Below, one piece after another: positions 1 to 9,242 of a stretch of 60,000 nt of DNA. The stretch is from the NCBI RefSeq assembly GCF_030272615.1, contig NC_081409.1, positions 874,936,594 to 874,996,593 on the forward strand. Reading direction: 5' to 3'. Origin of the DNA: Cryptomeria japonica (lineage: Eukaryota > Streptophyta > Pinopsida > Cupressales > Cupressaceae). A program made the position numbers and the translations under genes. Every line of letters begins with the position of its first letter. Positions within the stretch are counted from its first letter, which is position 1. The notes beneath the pieces were generated by a model. It made no database searches, was not told the DNA's origin, and saw nothing but the letters and a program-made list of their open reading frames with translations.

Positions 1-736
1 ATCTTAGGACAGCAAAGCACTTTTGGTCCAGAAGCATTGTGATGATTGTGGTGGTGAGATTCATGCATGAGATAATAGGGCCAACTTGGAGAAGTCATTT
101 TGACATCATTTGATGGATCCACATATGTTTTGGTGATTCGATCTAAGCCGACACCCAATTACAAGTTACATTGCATATTGTGTTGGCCGACTTGATGAAT
201 GTTTTATTTTGTGGTTGTGGATTTATAAGACCAGTGTAGAAGATCTTTTTGGTGATGTAATGAGCGAGTTGTGATTGTGAAACCATTTTGATGCAGTTTC
301 ATGTGAGCATTCTTGATCCTGTAGCTGACTAAAAAGCATAACAGAGCAGAGTTGAGGAAGAGTTATAGTCATACCTTATGCACTTAACCGGAACTCATAC
401 AGGCATAGTTTGATTCTATTTTGGATTTTATTCATTGTAGTTATCATTGTAATTGATTTGTAAGTCAATGAGACTTCCATATTGTAATTGAACCTTTGGG
501 TCTAGGCAGTGTGTCTGAGTGCATGTGCATTCCCCTCATTTAATATTTATGTACTCTTGATCATAGTATATGAATATTGTGGGTTCTAATCCCACCATGG
601 TTTTTCCCTTTTTGGGTTTCCATGTAAAAATTTTGGTGTTATGATTTTGTGGTTGATTATCTTGTATTTCTGCATTTTACTTTACTACATTTACTTCTGG
701 TGGTTTGAGAATAAGTTTGAAATTTTATTTACCAGT
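1..736 (+). repeat. Ty1/copia LTR, left part (split by gypsy insertion)
   Basis: Non-coding copia LTR sequence cut off by the window start. Positions 575-640 carry the same 'CCACCATGG-TTTTTCCC-TTTGGGTTTCCA' block seen in the LTRs of the copia element at 30514-47396, in the same orientation. The LTR is interrupted at 736 by a gypsy LTR. It resumes after the gypsy element (10424) with a C-rich 'gattcaacccccctctc' stretch like the LTR end at 32080-32126. Bases 203-736 recur at 2122-2655 because of a tandem duplication. The U3 part (1-202) is present once. Confidence 0.65.
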
Positions 737-1975
737 TGTAGCGTCCTAAAATTGTGACACTTGCAATTTCGACCGCATTTGGGTCTTCACGATAGCAACG
801 CAACACGAAACCTGAATGGAGACCCCGAAACTTGTTCATGACATCAAAAACTGCATTTTTCAACACCCTGGCCTGATCCTCCTTGCACCCTACTATCCCT
901 AGAGGTGGGACCATGGCGCCTAGCGCCCTGGTCCTTTAGGACTAGGGCGCCCAGCGCCCTGGTCCCCCAGGACCATGGCACCCAGCGCCCTGGTCCCTGG
1001 CCCTATTTTGGGCCCGGTCTCTTATGGGGCTTCGGGTCTTTAAGTTTGCAAATTGGAAAATAAGGTTGCTATGTCGACCCAAGGTCAGAAAAATCAGTCT
1101 TTTAACCCTAATTGACAAGTATATAAACTACATTTCCTCTCCCATTTTGGTAGATGGAAAAGAGGCGGAAGCGATATTCAAACATTCAAGCATTCAAGCA
1201 TTCAAGCAATTGAGCATTCTAAGTCTCCATTCAAGGCTAAGTGTTGCATTCAAGACAAGGATTCAACCATTGAAGAGGAGATCACATACAACATACAACA
1301 TACAACAACAATTACACCTTCGCATGTAAGAATACAAACATTCTTACAACAAGGTATTGGTACTTTATTACATTACAATCATTTACATTTACAGCATTTC
1401 TCATTTCTTGGTTAATTCCAAAACCGGGGTTTGACCTAAGGGCAAACCCCTAATCCCTAACCCCCCAATCATCCTCTCTTTTCTGTGTGTAGGTTGCAGG
1501 TACGCGGCTATAATTGAAGATCTGGAACTCTTGTGCAGAGACGAATAGATCCCCCTTCGTTCCGCGGATTTTTCAGAGGACCGTGTGCACGTCGGGCGCC
1601 ATCGTCTTGTCAACTTTCGCTCAAATTTGCAGGACAGCGCCGTCTCGACATTTTACTACTAATTCTAGGTCCGCAGCTTCATCCTATATTCCTATCTCTG
1701 TTTATAAGTGAATCTTTCTCACTTTTTATGCATTCCTAGCTTAATCCTTCTATCTACATTCTTTACAAAAGAGGGTAGCCTTGCTGTCTTAACCCTTGAA
1801 ACTCATTTAGAATCCAATCTTGCATTGTGTGGGATTGGATCTTGTGGGTTTCAACCCCTTTTTTGAATGTAAAGTCTCCCCTAAGTGAAAACCGTCAACC
1901 CTAGTGACCCCCTTTCTCTCTCCTTGGAGTGGTGGGGGGAACACTTAGGGTTCGCTTGCGATTTTCCGCTTTACA
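737..1975 (+). mobile_element. Solo LTR of Ty3/gypsy Gag-only family (copy 1)
   Basis: Starts TGTAGCGTCC and ends TTTACA. It aligns over its length with the LTRs at 2656-3875 and 9243-10423 but has no internal region. Flanking target duplications are CCAGT (732-736) and CCAAT (1976-1980), one mismatch. U3 holds three 27-nt dyad units (908-934, 939-965, 970-996), the most of any copy here. A TATA box lies at 1120-1127 and ATTCAAGC repeats follow near 1180-1210. A hairpin motif with GTGCAC at 1585-1590 lies downstream. Short ORFs inside it are not genes. Likely formed by LTR-LTR recombination. Confidence 0.93.
1120..1127 (+). promoter_or_regulatory. TATA box of solo LTR copy 1
   Basis: TATATAAA in the context 'gacaagtatataaactac', identical in the other three LTR copies of this family. 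It separates the GC-rich U3 dyads upstream from the ATTCAAGC repeats downstream, so transcription should start near 1150. Confidence 0.6.
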
Positions 1976-2121
1976 CCAATAGAACATTGATTCAACCCCC
2001 CTCTCAATGTTCCTTGATTCCAATAGGGAGGGGGTGCAAAAAAAGGATTCTAGGGCAATATGTTTTGAAAATAAGGGGATTCTTTAGTATGCCATGAACG
2101 CACGTGATATAACCCAGATTC
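1976..2121 (+). repeat. Right flank of gypsy insertion (copia LTR end), first copy
   Basis: Begins with the target duplication CCAAT and matches 10424-10569 closely. The C-rich stretch followed by 'ccttgattccaatag' resembles the 3' end of copia LTRs in this window (32076-32126, 47341-47396), so it is read as the continuation of the copia LTR at 203-736. Confidence 0.6.
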
Positions 2122-2655
2122 TTTATTTTGTGGTTGTGGATTTATAAGACCGGTGTAGAAGATCTTTTTGGTGATGTAATGAGCAAGTTGTGATTGTGAA
2201 ACCATTTTGATGCAGTTTCATGTGCACATTCTTGATCCTGTAGCTGACTAAGAAGCATAACAAAGCAGAGTTGAGGAAGAGTTATAGTCATACCTTATGC
2301 ACTTAACCGGAACTCATACAGGCATAGTTTGATGCTATTTTGGATTTTATTCATTGGAGTTATCATTGTAATTGATTTGTAAGTCAGTGAGACTTCCATA
2401 TTGTAATTGAACCTTTTGTTCTAGGCAGTGTGTCTGAGTGCATGTGCATTCCCCTCATTTAATATTTATGTACTCTTGATCATAGTATATGAATATTGTG
2501 GGTTCTAATCCCACCATGGTTTTTCCCTTTTTGGGTTTCCACGTAAAAATTCCGGTGTTATGATTTTGTGGTTGATTATCTTGTATTTCTGCATTTTACT
2601 TTATTACATTTACTTCTGGTGGTCTGAGAATAAGTTTGAAATTTTATTTACCAGT
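2122..2655 (+). repeat. Copia LTR flank, second copy
   Basis: Second copy of bases 203-736, with scattered substitutions. It ends in CCAGT (2651-2655), the left target-site duplication of the gypsy element that follows. Confidence 0.85.
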
Positions 2656-3875
2656 TGTAGCGTCCTAAAATTGTGACACTTGCAATTTCGACCGCATTTG
2701 GGTCTTCACGATGGCGACGCAACACGGAACCTGAATGGAGACCCCAAAACTTGTTCATGACATCAAAAAATGCATTTTTCAGCACCCTGGCCTGATCCTC
2801 CTTGCACCCTGCTGTCCTTGGAGGTGGGACCATGGCGCCCAGTGCCCTGGTCCTTCAGGACTAGGGCACCCAGCGCCCTGGTCCCTAGCCCTATTTTGGG
2901 CTCGGTCTCTTATGGGGCTTCGGGTCTTTAAGTTTGCAAATTGGAAAATAAGGTTGCTATGTCGGCCCAAGGTCGAAAAAATCAGTCTTTTAACCCTAAT
3001 TGACAAGTATATAAACTACATTTCCTCTCCCATTTTGGTAGATGGAAAAGAGGCGGAAGCAATTTTCAAACATTCAAGCATTCAAGCATTCAAGCATTCC
3101 TTCAAGCAATTGAGCATTCTAAGTCTCCATTCAAGGCTAAGTGTTGCATTCAAGACAAGGATTCAACCATTGAAGAGGAGATCACATACAACATACAACA
3201 TACAACAACAATTACACCTGCGCATGTAAGAATACAAACATTCTTACAACAACGTATTGGTACTTTATTACATTACAATCATTTACATTTACAGCATTTC
3301 TCATTTCTTGGTTAATTCCAAAACTGGCGTTTGACCTAAGGGAAAACCCCTAATCCCTAACCCCCCAATCGTCCTCTCTGTTCTATGTGTAGGTTGCAGG
3401 TACGCGGCTGTAATTGAAGATCTGAAACTCTTGTGCAGAGACGAACGGATCCCCCTTCGTTTTGCGGATTTTTCGGAGGACCGTGTGCACGCCAAGCACC
3501 ATCATCCCATCAACTTTCACTCAAATTTGTAGGACAGTGTCGTCTCGACATTTTACTACTAATTCCAAGTCCGCAGCTTCATCCTATATTCCTATCTCTG
3601 TTTATAAGTGAATCTTTCTCACTTTTTATGCATTCCTAGCTTAATCCTTCTATCTACATTCTTTACAAAAGAGGGTAGCCTTGTTGTCTTAACCCTTGAA
3701 ACTCATTTAGAATCCAATCTTGCATTGTGTGGGATTGGATCTTGTGGGTTTCAACCCCTCTTTTGAATGTAAAGTCTCCCCTAAGTGAAAATCGTCAACC
3801 CTAGTGACCCCCTTTCTCTCTCCTTGGAGTGGTGGGGGGAACACTTAGGTTTCGCTCGCGATTTTCCGCTTTACA
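2656..3875 (+). repeat. 5' LTR of Gag-only gypsy element
   Basis: TGTAGCGTCC...TTTACA. U3 carries two 27-nt dyad units (2827-2853, 2858-2884). TATA box at 3008-3015. Variable ATTCAAGC repeats lie at 3070-3110. GTGCAC in a hairpin context lies at 3485-3490. Homologous end to end with 9243-10423. The number of dyad units (two versus one) is a visible length difference between the two LTRs. Confidence 0.93.
3008..3015 (+). promoter_or_regulatory. TATA box of 5' LTR
   Basis: TATATAAA about 120-125 bp downstream of the last U3 dyad. This is the presumed promoter for the genomic and Gag transcript of the element at 2656-10423. Confidence 0.6.
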
Positions 3876-3878
3876 TTT

Positions 3879-3897
3879 TGGTGAACCTGACATGAAC
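3879..3897 (+). other. Primer-binding site of Gag-only gypsy element
   Basis: TGGTGAACCTGACATGAAC begins three bases after the LTR end. TGG start and position fit a tRNA 3'-end primer site. I cannot name the tRNA with confidence. Confidence 0.65.
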
Positions 3898-4228
3898 ATC
3901 CTTTCTGATTATTCATGGTTAGATCTAAAAATTGGATGCCTTGATTGCATTTCCATGTTTGATATTTTGCAAAGTTTAGAGGTTAATTGCATAAAAACCC
4001 TAAATTTTCTTTTTAGTAATTGAGTTTGTGAAATGTTTAATTGTTAATGCTTGCTTCAGATCTACCCTTCTATTGCAAATTTTCAATTCATATTTGTACT
4101 TTAATTCTGAAAATTAAGTGGTTAAGTGTCAAAACCCTAATTTTAAAACCCTCTTGATTCAACCTTTGACTAACAATTTCACTGATCAAAACATCTCCAA
4201 ATCAGCTGTAACTTTGGATTCCGCAATA

Positions 4229-4336
4229 AAATCATAATATCTTTCATCCCTGAAAATTTTTTAAAAAGTTGCGAGGACCGTGTGCACCCCGAGTGCCATC
4301 GTCCTCGACATTTTTTTCGAAATTTTGGGAGCTAGA
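4229..4336 (+). repeat. Leader direct repeat, copy 1 (contains hairpin)
   Basis: About 105 bp, repeated at 4853-4957 (period about 624). Shared core: 'tttcatccctgaaaatttt', then 'gttgcgaggacc', GTGCAC, and a 'gacattttttt'-like run. Within it CGAGGAC (4272-4278) is the perfect complement of GTCCTCG (4301-4307), with the palindrome GTGCAC (4282-4287) in the intervening loop. Confidence 0.8.
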
Positions 4337-4852
4337 TCTTACTGTATTTTTCTGCTAGAATCCAGAATTTTGGCTGATTTTATCAATTACAACACTTTCA
4401 AAATTAAAGTCAAAGTTGGTCTAGGGATTGCTTGGATTAAGGCTTCTAATCATTCAAAAATTATTGAAATTGAAATTTTGTGTCAAAATTGTGTTCTTAC
4501 TGTCCTAAATCTGAAAAGTGTGTTGGTGTTCATTCGAAATTCCAGTGCTTCATTCAAATTCTTGCAATTTGTGACTTTTGAAATTAAGTGTTTAATTACA
4601 CCAACTTTGATTTCCACTTTCAAAATTGAATTTTGCGTGAAATTGAGTCAACTTTTAAATTTCAAAACTTGCATTGCTTTTGGTATTCCCTCTAAAATCA
4701 TAAAATTCAAAATTTCAGTTTCCCTCTCTTTTTCAAAATTCAAATTTTGCATTTTTCAACAATCTTGGTAGGGTTCAATTTTGAGATTGCAACTTTAATT
4801 TGGCCTATCTACGGATCGTAAAATCACTCAATTTTTTTAGATTAGCTTTAAA

Positions 4853-4957
4853 ATCATCATAACTTTCATCCCTGAAAATTTTGAAAAAAGTTGCGAGGAC
4901 CATGTGCACTCCAAGCGCCACGGTCCCTGACATTTTTTCTGAAATTTCGGGAGATTG
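4853..4957 (+). repeat. Leader direct repeat, copy 2 (contains hairpin)
   Basis: Diverged second copy of 4229-4336. GGACC (4897-4901) can pair with GGTCC (4922-4926) and again encloses GTGCAC (4904-4909). It ends about 100 bp before the Gag start codon. Confidence 0.8.
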
Positions 4958-5054
4958 TCGTGATTGCATTTAATAGCCTAAATCTAGGAGATTGGCTGAT
5001 TTTATTGAAATTTGCTACCTCTAAAATTCAAAATCTTCTCTCCCTCTCTAGTGC

Positions 5055-8033
5055 ATGAGTTTTACAACAATAAGCCCTACTTACACTATCCCCATTAGAC
5101 GAAGCCTTAGAATTAAGTCTTTCCAAGGTTTAATTACCGAGGAGATGGAACCTAATTTGAATGGCCTTTTTAACGAGGACACGGGTAATTCCTCTAATCC
5201 TCCTAATGATGAAGAAGCTCTCCATGAGGTTTCTATAGAACAACTTTCGAAATTGGATAACCAATTTGATGATTTTCAGCAATGGATGTCTCAAGAGTAT
5301 CCCGATAGTCAAGCTCTTTCATTAATTGAGGGTCTAAAACGTATGGTTCAAAGTGATAAGAATGGAATTGATATTTTGCGTGGTATTGCACACATTGTGG
5401 ATTCGAATGTGATGCCTATGAAGAGTTGTGCCGAAACTTTAGGTTATACACAACCTCCCACTCAAGTTAATCATTCTATTCCGTTGACAACTTCTATTGC
5501 TAGCATACCTACCTTTACATCAAACATAATGACTACTTCTATACAAGACATTCCACCTATGATCACCAGTCATGGGGGCAATCCTTCCTCTTCAATCAAC
5601 CCTCTTCCTTCATTCAATCCAACTTCTTCATTCATTCCTTCAATGAGTGTTCCTATTACATCTCCACAAATGAACCTGGTGCAAGGGGGCAATTCATTTA
5701 ACCATTCCATTCCTCCTTGTAGTGCTCCTCTTTTCCAACCATCTCCTATGACTAACTATCATAGTGTTCCGCCACCTTACTCTCAATCAATACCTTCTTT
5801 CAATAACATAATACCTCCATCACAATCTAACACATCTAATATGAATTCTTCGACTGAAGCGACCATTAACAATCTTGCACAAACTGTCTCTTCGTTACAG
5901 CAACAAATTGCCTCTATGAATCAATCTAAGTTTAGTGTGCCCACATTTGATGTTGCGAGCCCACTTTCTCTTGACATTGTTCGAGCTATTCCTCCTAAAC
6001 ATGTTGAAATCCCGCATTTGGAACTTTATAATGGTAAAGGTGATCCTCTAACACATGTTAAGACTTTTCAAACAATATGTACTGATTTTGCTTATGACCA
6101 AAGGTTGCTTGCAAAACTGTTTACTAGGACATTAAGAGATAAAGCCCTACAATGGTATTGCTTGTTGCCTTCTTATTCTATTACTTCTTTCGAACAACTT
6201 GCAAATGCTTTTATTCAACAATTTCAAAACAATATAAGTCCTAAAGTTACTTTGATTGATTTAATGCATTGTAAACAAGGTGTTAAAGAAAAAGTGACTG
6301 ATTTCATTGGTAGATATAAGCATTTGTATGCTCAAATTTCTTTTCCAGTGCCTGACAATGATATTCAAAGAATCTTTATTTCTAATTTACAAAAAGATAT
6401 TCGAGACAAACTCCTGTTTTCTGAGTTTACTTCTTTCCAACAGTTGTGTGCAACTCTTCACAATTATCAACTGACTGTGAGTCAAATGGAACAAGAAAAT
6501 CCTATGGCTCTGAGTGATAAGGGTGATAGTAGTCAACAACCATTTGGGAAGTTTAAACCGAACAGAGAGTCCATTAAGTTCAATGAAAACATCATCAACA
6601 ACAATGTGAATGCAGCATCAGGTGTGCCTCCTATTTCTAAGTTTTTCAAGAAAGAAAGAAAGTTTACTCCTTTGAATGAATCATTGCATAGTATTATGAA
6701 TAAGTTATTGGAACAAAATTTTCTTACTCTTCCTCCTATAAGGCAAATAGATCTTGCAAAGATTAATTCACCCTATTTTGATAACAAATCTTTTTGTCAA
6801 TTTCATCGTCAACCTGGGCATGATACTGAAAAATGTTTTGCTTTAAAGGGTAAAATTCAAGATTTGATTGATAATAATACTATCTCTATTTCAGGAGTGA
6901 ATGATAAAGGCAATACATCTGTAGCTCCTCCTAACCAAAATCTCAAGATTTTTACTGATCCATTACCTTCTCATACCTCTAATGCGATTGAGGCTAATTA
7001 TTCCTCTTTCTCATCTGATGGTCTTGTGTCCATGACTCCGAATGTGATTAACTTTGTGGAGCAGCAGAAAATCCCTAAAGTACCTTCCATCACATTTGAT
7101 TCTAGTGAAACTATCCGGGCACCTGATGGTCCTTTATATATAGTTGCAAAAGTCAAGAATACACCTTGCCGTGGAGTGCTTATTGATTCTTCTTGCATGG
7201 TTAATATCATTACTGAAGAATTTCTTTTTACTTTGCAATTGAATCAAGTGATCTATGACAAAACAGATGTGATTGTGAAATTATTTGATGCATTTTCTTC
7301 TCCTGCAATTGGTTCTATTACATTACCTATTGAGGTCCATAACAAATTCCTTGATGTGAACTTTTCTATTATTCCTTCATCCGAACAATTTCGTGTGAAG
7401 CTAGGCTATCCTTGGCTATCTTCCATGAAAGCTATTACTTCTCCTATTCACAAGTGTTTGAAATTTCCCCATAATGGTGAAGTTGTTACTGTCAATCATA
7501 GTCTCTTTAAACTAGCTAAAAGAACTTCTGGCGTTCCTATTGATTATTTTTGGCCTAAACAATTCCAATCTTTTCCTCCACGAAGTGATCATCTTTTCAA
7601 ATCTTATCAAAAGTGGAAAATAGATATGATCTTATCTCTAAGTGAACCTAGAACACCCAAACTTGATATTCCTATCGTTCTTGAGAAGGAAGTTCTTCCT
7701 TTGAAAGATAAAACTAATGTCTTTCCTCAAGAAGATTCCCAACCCATTCCTATGGATGTGACTATGTCTATGTCTAAGAAACTTCCTAAAAGTAGGCCTA
7801 TACCTCCTCGTCATGATGGACTTGGTCTCCTTCCTAAACCAAATATTCCTCCTTTATATGGAGCAGTTCCTCCTCCTTCCTCTTATGGAGAGAAGAGACC
7901 TTCCTCTTCTCCTATTATCCAGCCTAAGAGACCACAACCCAAACACCCAAGTGATAAGAACATTCCTCTTCCTCAATCTTCTCAACTTCCTACTAAGACT
8001 AGACGAAATCGTTCTGCACGTGAACGCCGATGA
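5055..8033 (+). CDS. gag: Gag-protease polyprotein of Tat-like gypsy element
   Basis: Unbroken 992-codon frame. Residues about 1-310 are a Ser/Pro/Asn/Thr-rich N-terminal extension. About 315-475 match the plant retrotransposon Gag domain ('YNGKGDPLTHVKTF', 'ALQWYCLLP', 'LANAFIQQF'). C581-H584-H589-C594 forms the CxxHxxxxHxxxxC knuckle-like motif typical of Tat-type Gag. From about 695 there is an aspartic-protease-like fold with 'VLIDSSCMVNII' at D711, followed by a 'LGYPWL' strand. A Pro-rich tail closes it. Gag should build virus-like particles and package RNA. The protease active site reads D-S-S instead of D-[ST/N]-G, so proteolysis is doubtful. The first ATG of the frame is taken as the start. 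No pol follows. Intactness suggests recent activity or constraint on Gag. Confidence 0.85.
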   Translation: MSFTTISPTYTIPIRRSLRIKSFQGLITEEMEPNLNGLFNEDTGNSSNPPNDEEALHEVSIEQLSKLDNQFDDFQQWMSQEYPDSQALSLIEGLKRMVQSDKNGIDILRGIAHIVDSNVMPMKSCAETLGYTQPPTQVNHSIPLTTSIASIPTFTSNIMTTSIQDIPPMITSHGGNPSSSINPLPSFNPTSSFIPSMSVPITSPQMNLVQGGNSFNHSIPPCSAPLFQPSPMTNYHSVPPPYSQSIPSFNNIIPPSQSNTSNMNSSTEATINNLAQTVSSLQQQIASMNQSKFSVPTFDVASPLSLDIVRAIPPKHVEIPHLELYNGKGDPLTHVKTFQTICTDFAYDQRLLAKLFTRTLRDKALQWYCLLPSYSITSFEQLANAFIQQFQNNISPKVTLIDLMHCKQGVKEKVTDFIGRYKHLYAQISFPVPDNDIQRIFISNLQKDIRDKLLFSEFTSFQQLCATLHNYQLTVSQMEQENPMALSDKGDSSQQPFGKFKPNRESIKFNENIINNNVNAASGVPPISKFFKKERKFTPLNESLHSIMNKLLEQNFLTLPPIRQIDLAKINSPYFDNKSFCQFHRQPGHDTEKCFALKGKIQDLIDNNTISISGVNDKGNTSVAPPNQNLKIFTDPLPSHTSNAIEANYSSFSSDGLVSMTPNVINFVEQQKIPKVPSITFDSSETIRAPDGPLYIVAKVKNTPCRGVLIDSSCMVNIITEEFLFTLQLNQVIYDKTDVIVKLFDAFSSPAIGSITLPIEVHNKFLDVNFSIIPSSEQFRVKLGYPWLSSMKAITSPIHKCLKFPHNGEVVTVNHSLFKLAKRTSGVPIDYFWPKQFQSFPPRSDHLFKSYQKWKIDMILSLSEPRTPKLDIPIVLEKEVLPLKDKTNVFPQEDSQPIPMDVTMSMSKKLPKSRPIPPRHDGLGLLPKPNIPPLYGAVPPPSSYGEKRPSSSPIIQPKRPQPKHPSDKNIPLPQSSQLPTKTRRNRSARERR

Positions 8034-8498
8034 AAGCGTCGTCTTAGAGCTCAGGCAGCTGCTTCTCAAACTTTGCAATCCCCAAAAACACCTTCAGCTA
8101 GCATTATTCCATTTTCTCCTCAACCAGAAATTGAGCCAAAATCTCCTAAACATAAGATGCATGATGGTTGTGATCTTGTGCGAGTTAAAGATCCTATTTT
8201 TATAAATCTTGATGATGATATAGATGAAAATGTTATTCATGATGAAAATGTTACTTCTCTTGCTTCTGATAGTGAATATGAATATGTTGATGTTGATAAC
8301 CATTTATCTAACGAATTTTCTAAAGCACTTATCCTAGCTCCTAGACAAGAACAATGTGGCTTGGAACATGAACATAGCCCTTGTTTGGATCTTGTGATAG
8401 CTCCATCTACTGTGTTGGATGTTCCTCCTCTAGCGTGTTCCCTGCCTTCCCGAAACATTGATCAGCAAGATCGGGGGGTCGATGACGTGCTAGACTAG
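8034..8498 (+). pseudogene. In-frame C-terminal tail of Gag-protease ORF after TGA
   Basis: The frame of 5055-8033 continues without another stop from 8034 to TAG at 8496-8498 (154 sense codons). The single TGA at 8031-8033 follows CGC CGA and lies in an Arg-rich run, so a CGA-to-TGA change (one C to T) is the simplest cause. The tail is Pro/Ser-rich, then acidic ('DDDIDENVIHDENV'). It encodes no recognisable enzyme. Readthrough at the TGA is possible but unproven. Confidence 0.6.
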
Positions 8499-9227
8499 TT
8501 TCATTAGCATAGCAGACTCTTTCCTCCTCCCTATTGTTACTTCTTCTATGTGTTATTCTCATTCTTCTATTTGTTGTCCTTAGTGTTGTCTACTTGAGGA
8601 CGATGCAAAGCATTGAGATCTCTTTTGGTCTCTCTCATGTTGACTCAAAAGACACATGTGTTCCCTTCTTCTAGGTGACCTTCCTTGATTGGGGAATGAA
8701 GAACAATTATGCATACATACATATGATATACATAAATTATCATACAGCATACTGACCCTGAGGAAAGCGAAGTCACCTCGTGATTCATGTTTTGTGTCTA
8801 TTATCCTTGGGTTTATCTCACACTTGGGGGCTAAATCTTTGTGATAACATGTTCCTTTCCCTTCTCATTTCTTATGTGTATCACTACCTTAAAGCAATCA
8901 CCCCCGTTGAGGCGTGTGCGATCACTTTAACGTAGGGGGGCATACACCCCATCTATCCCTTCAAGATACTTGAAAATTTCTTGGCGAACTTAGCTTTGCC
9001 TTGAAAATTTTTGGTATTTTTCTTGTATGACTCATAGTGAGGGAACCTTACTACTGATAGTCATGGTTCTCCCTCGTGATCTTCCCTTTTACTTTGTCAA
9101 TCGAAGTCGTAAGATCCTTAGTCCACTGGGGGCTTGGTGTGTCTTGCCTCCTTGACGTGGTGAAAGTCTTTCAATGTTGTTTCCTTGTACTTTACCGGAA
9201 GTATGAGCGTACGCTTATACTCCCGCT
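8499..9227 (+). other. 3' non-coding region of Gag-only element
   Basis: No coding signal. It contains 'cttgggggctaaat' at about 8823-8836, nearly the same as the true PPT junction 'gtgggggctaaat' at 9231-9243. It also holds an inverted repeat at 9200-9221 (AGTATGAGCG/CGCTTATACT) directly before the PPT. Confidence 0.7.
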
Positions 9228-9242
9228 AAAGTGGGGGCTAAA
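9228..9242 (+). other. Polypurine tract
   Basis: AAAGTGGGGGCTAAA immediately upstream of the 3' LTR start, the expected plus-strand primer position. Confidence 0.8.

Larger units (their letters stand above)
203..2121 (+). repeat. Left unit of tandem locus duplication (flank + solo LTR + flank)
   Basis: Bases 203-736 match 2122-2655 with an offset of 1919, and bases 1976-2121 match 10424-10569. This unit is therefore left flank, one gypsy LTR, right flank. The next unit (2122-10569) is the same left flank, a complete two-LTR element and the same right flank. The junction at 2121/2122 joins the end of the right flank ('cccagattc') directly to the start of the second left flank ('tttattttgtgg'). 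By eye the two left flanks differ at roughly a dozen or more sites. Confidence 0.85.

Noticed and set aside
1024-1329. Open frames inside the gypsy LTRs (also 2735-3229, 9411-9797, 12960-13250 and antisense partners)
   Set aside because: They recur only because the LTR is repeated, cross the TATA box and U3/U5 structure, and differ by frame-breaking indels between copies. No domain is visible.
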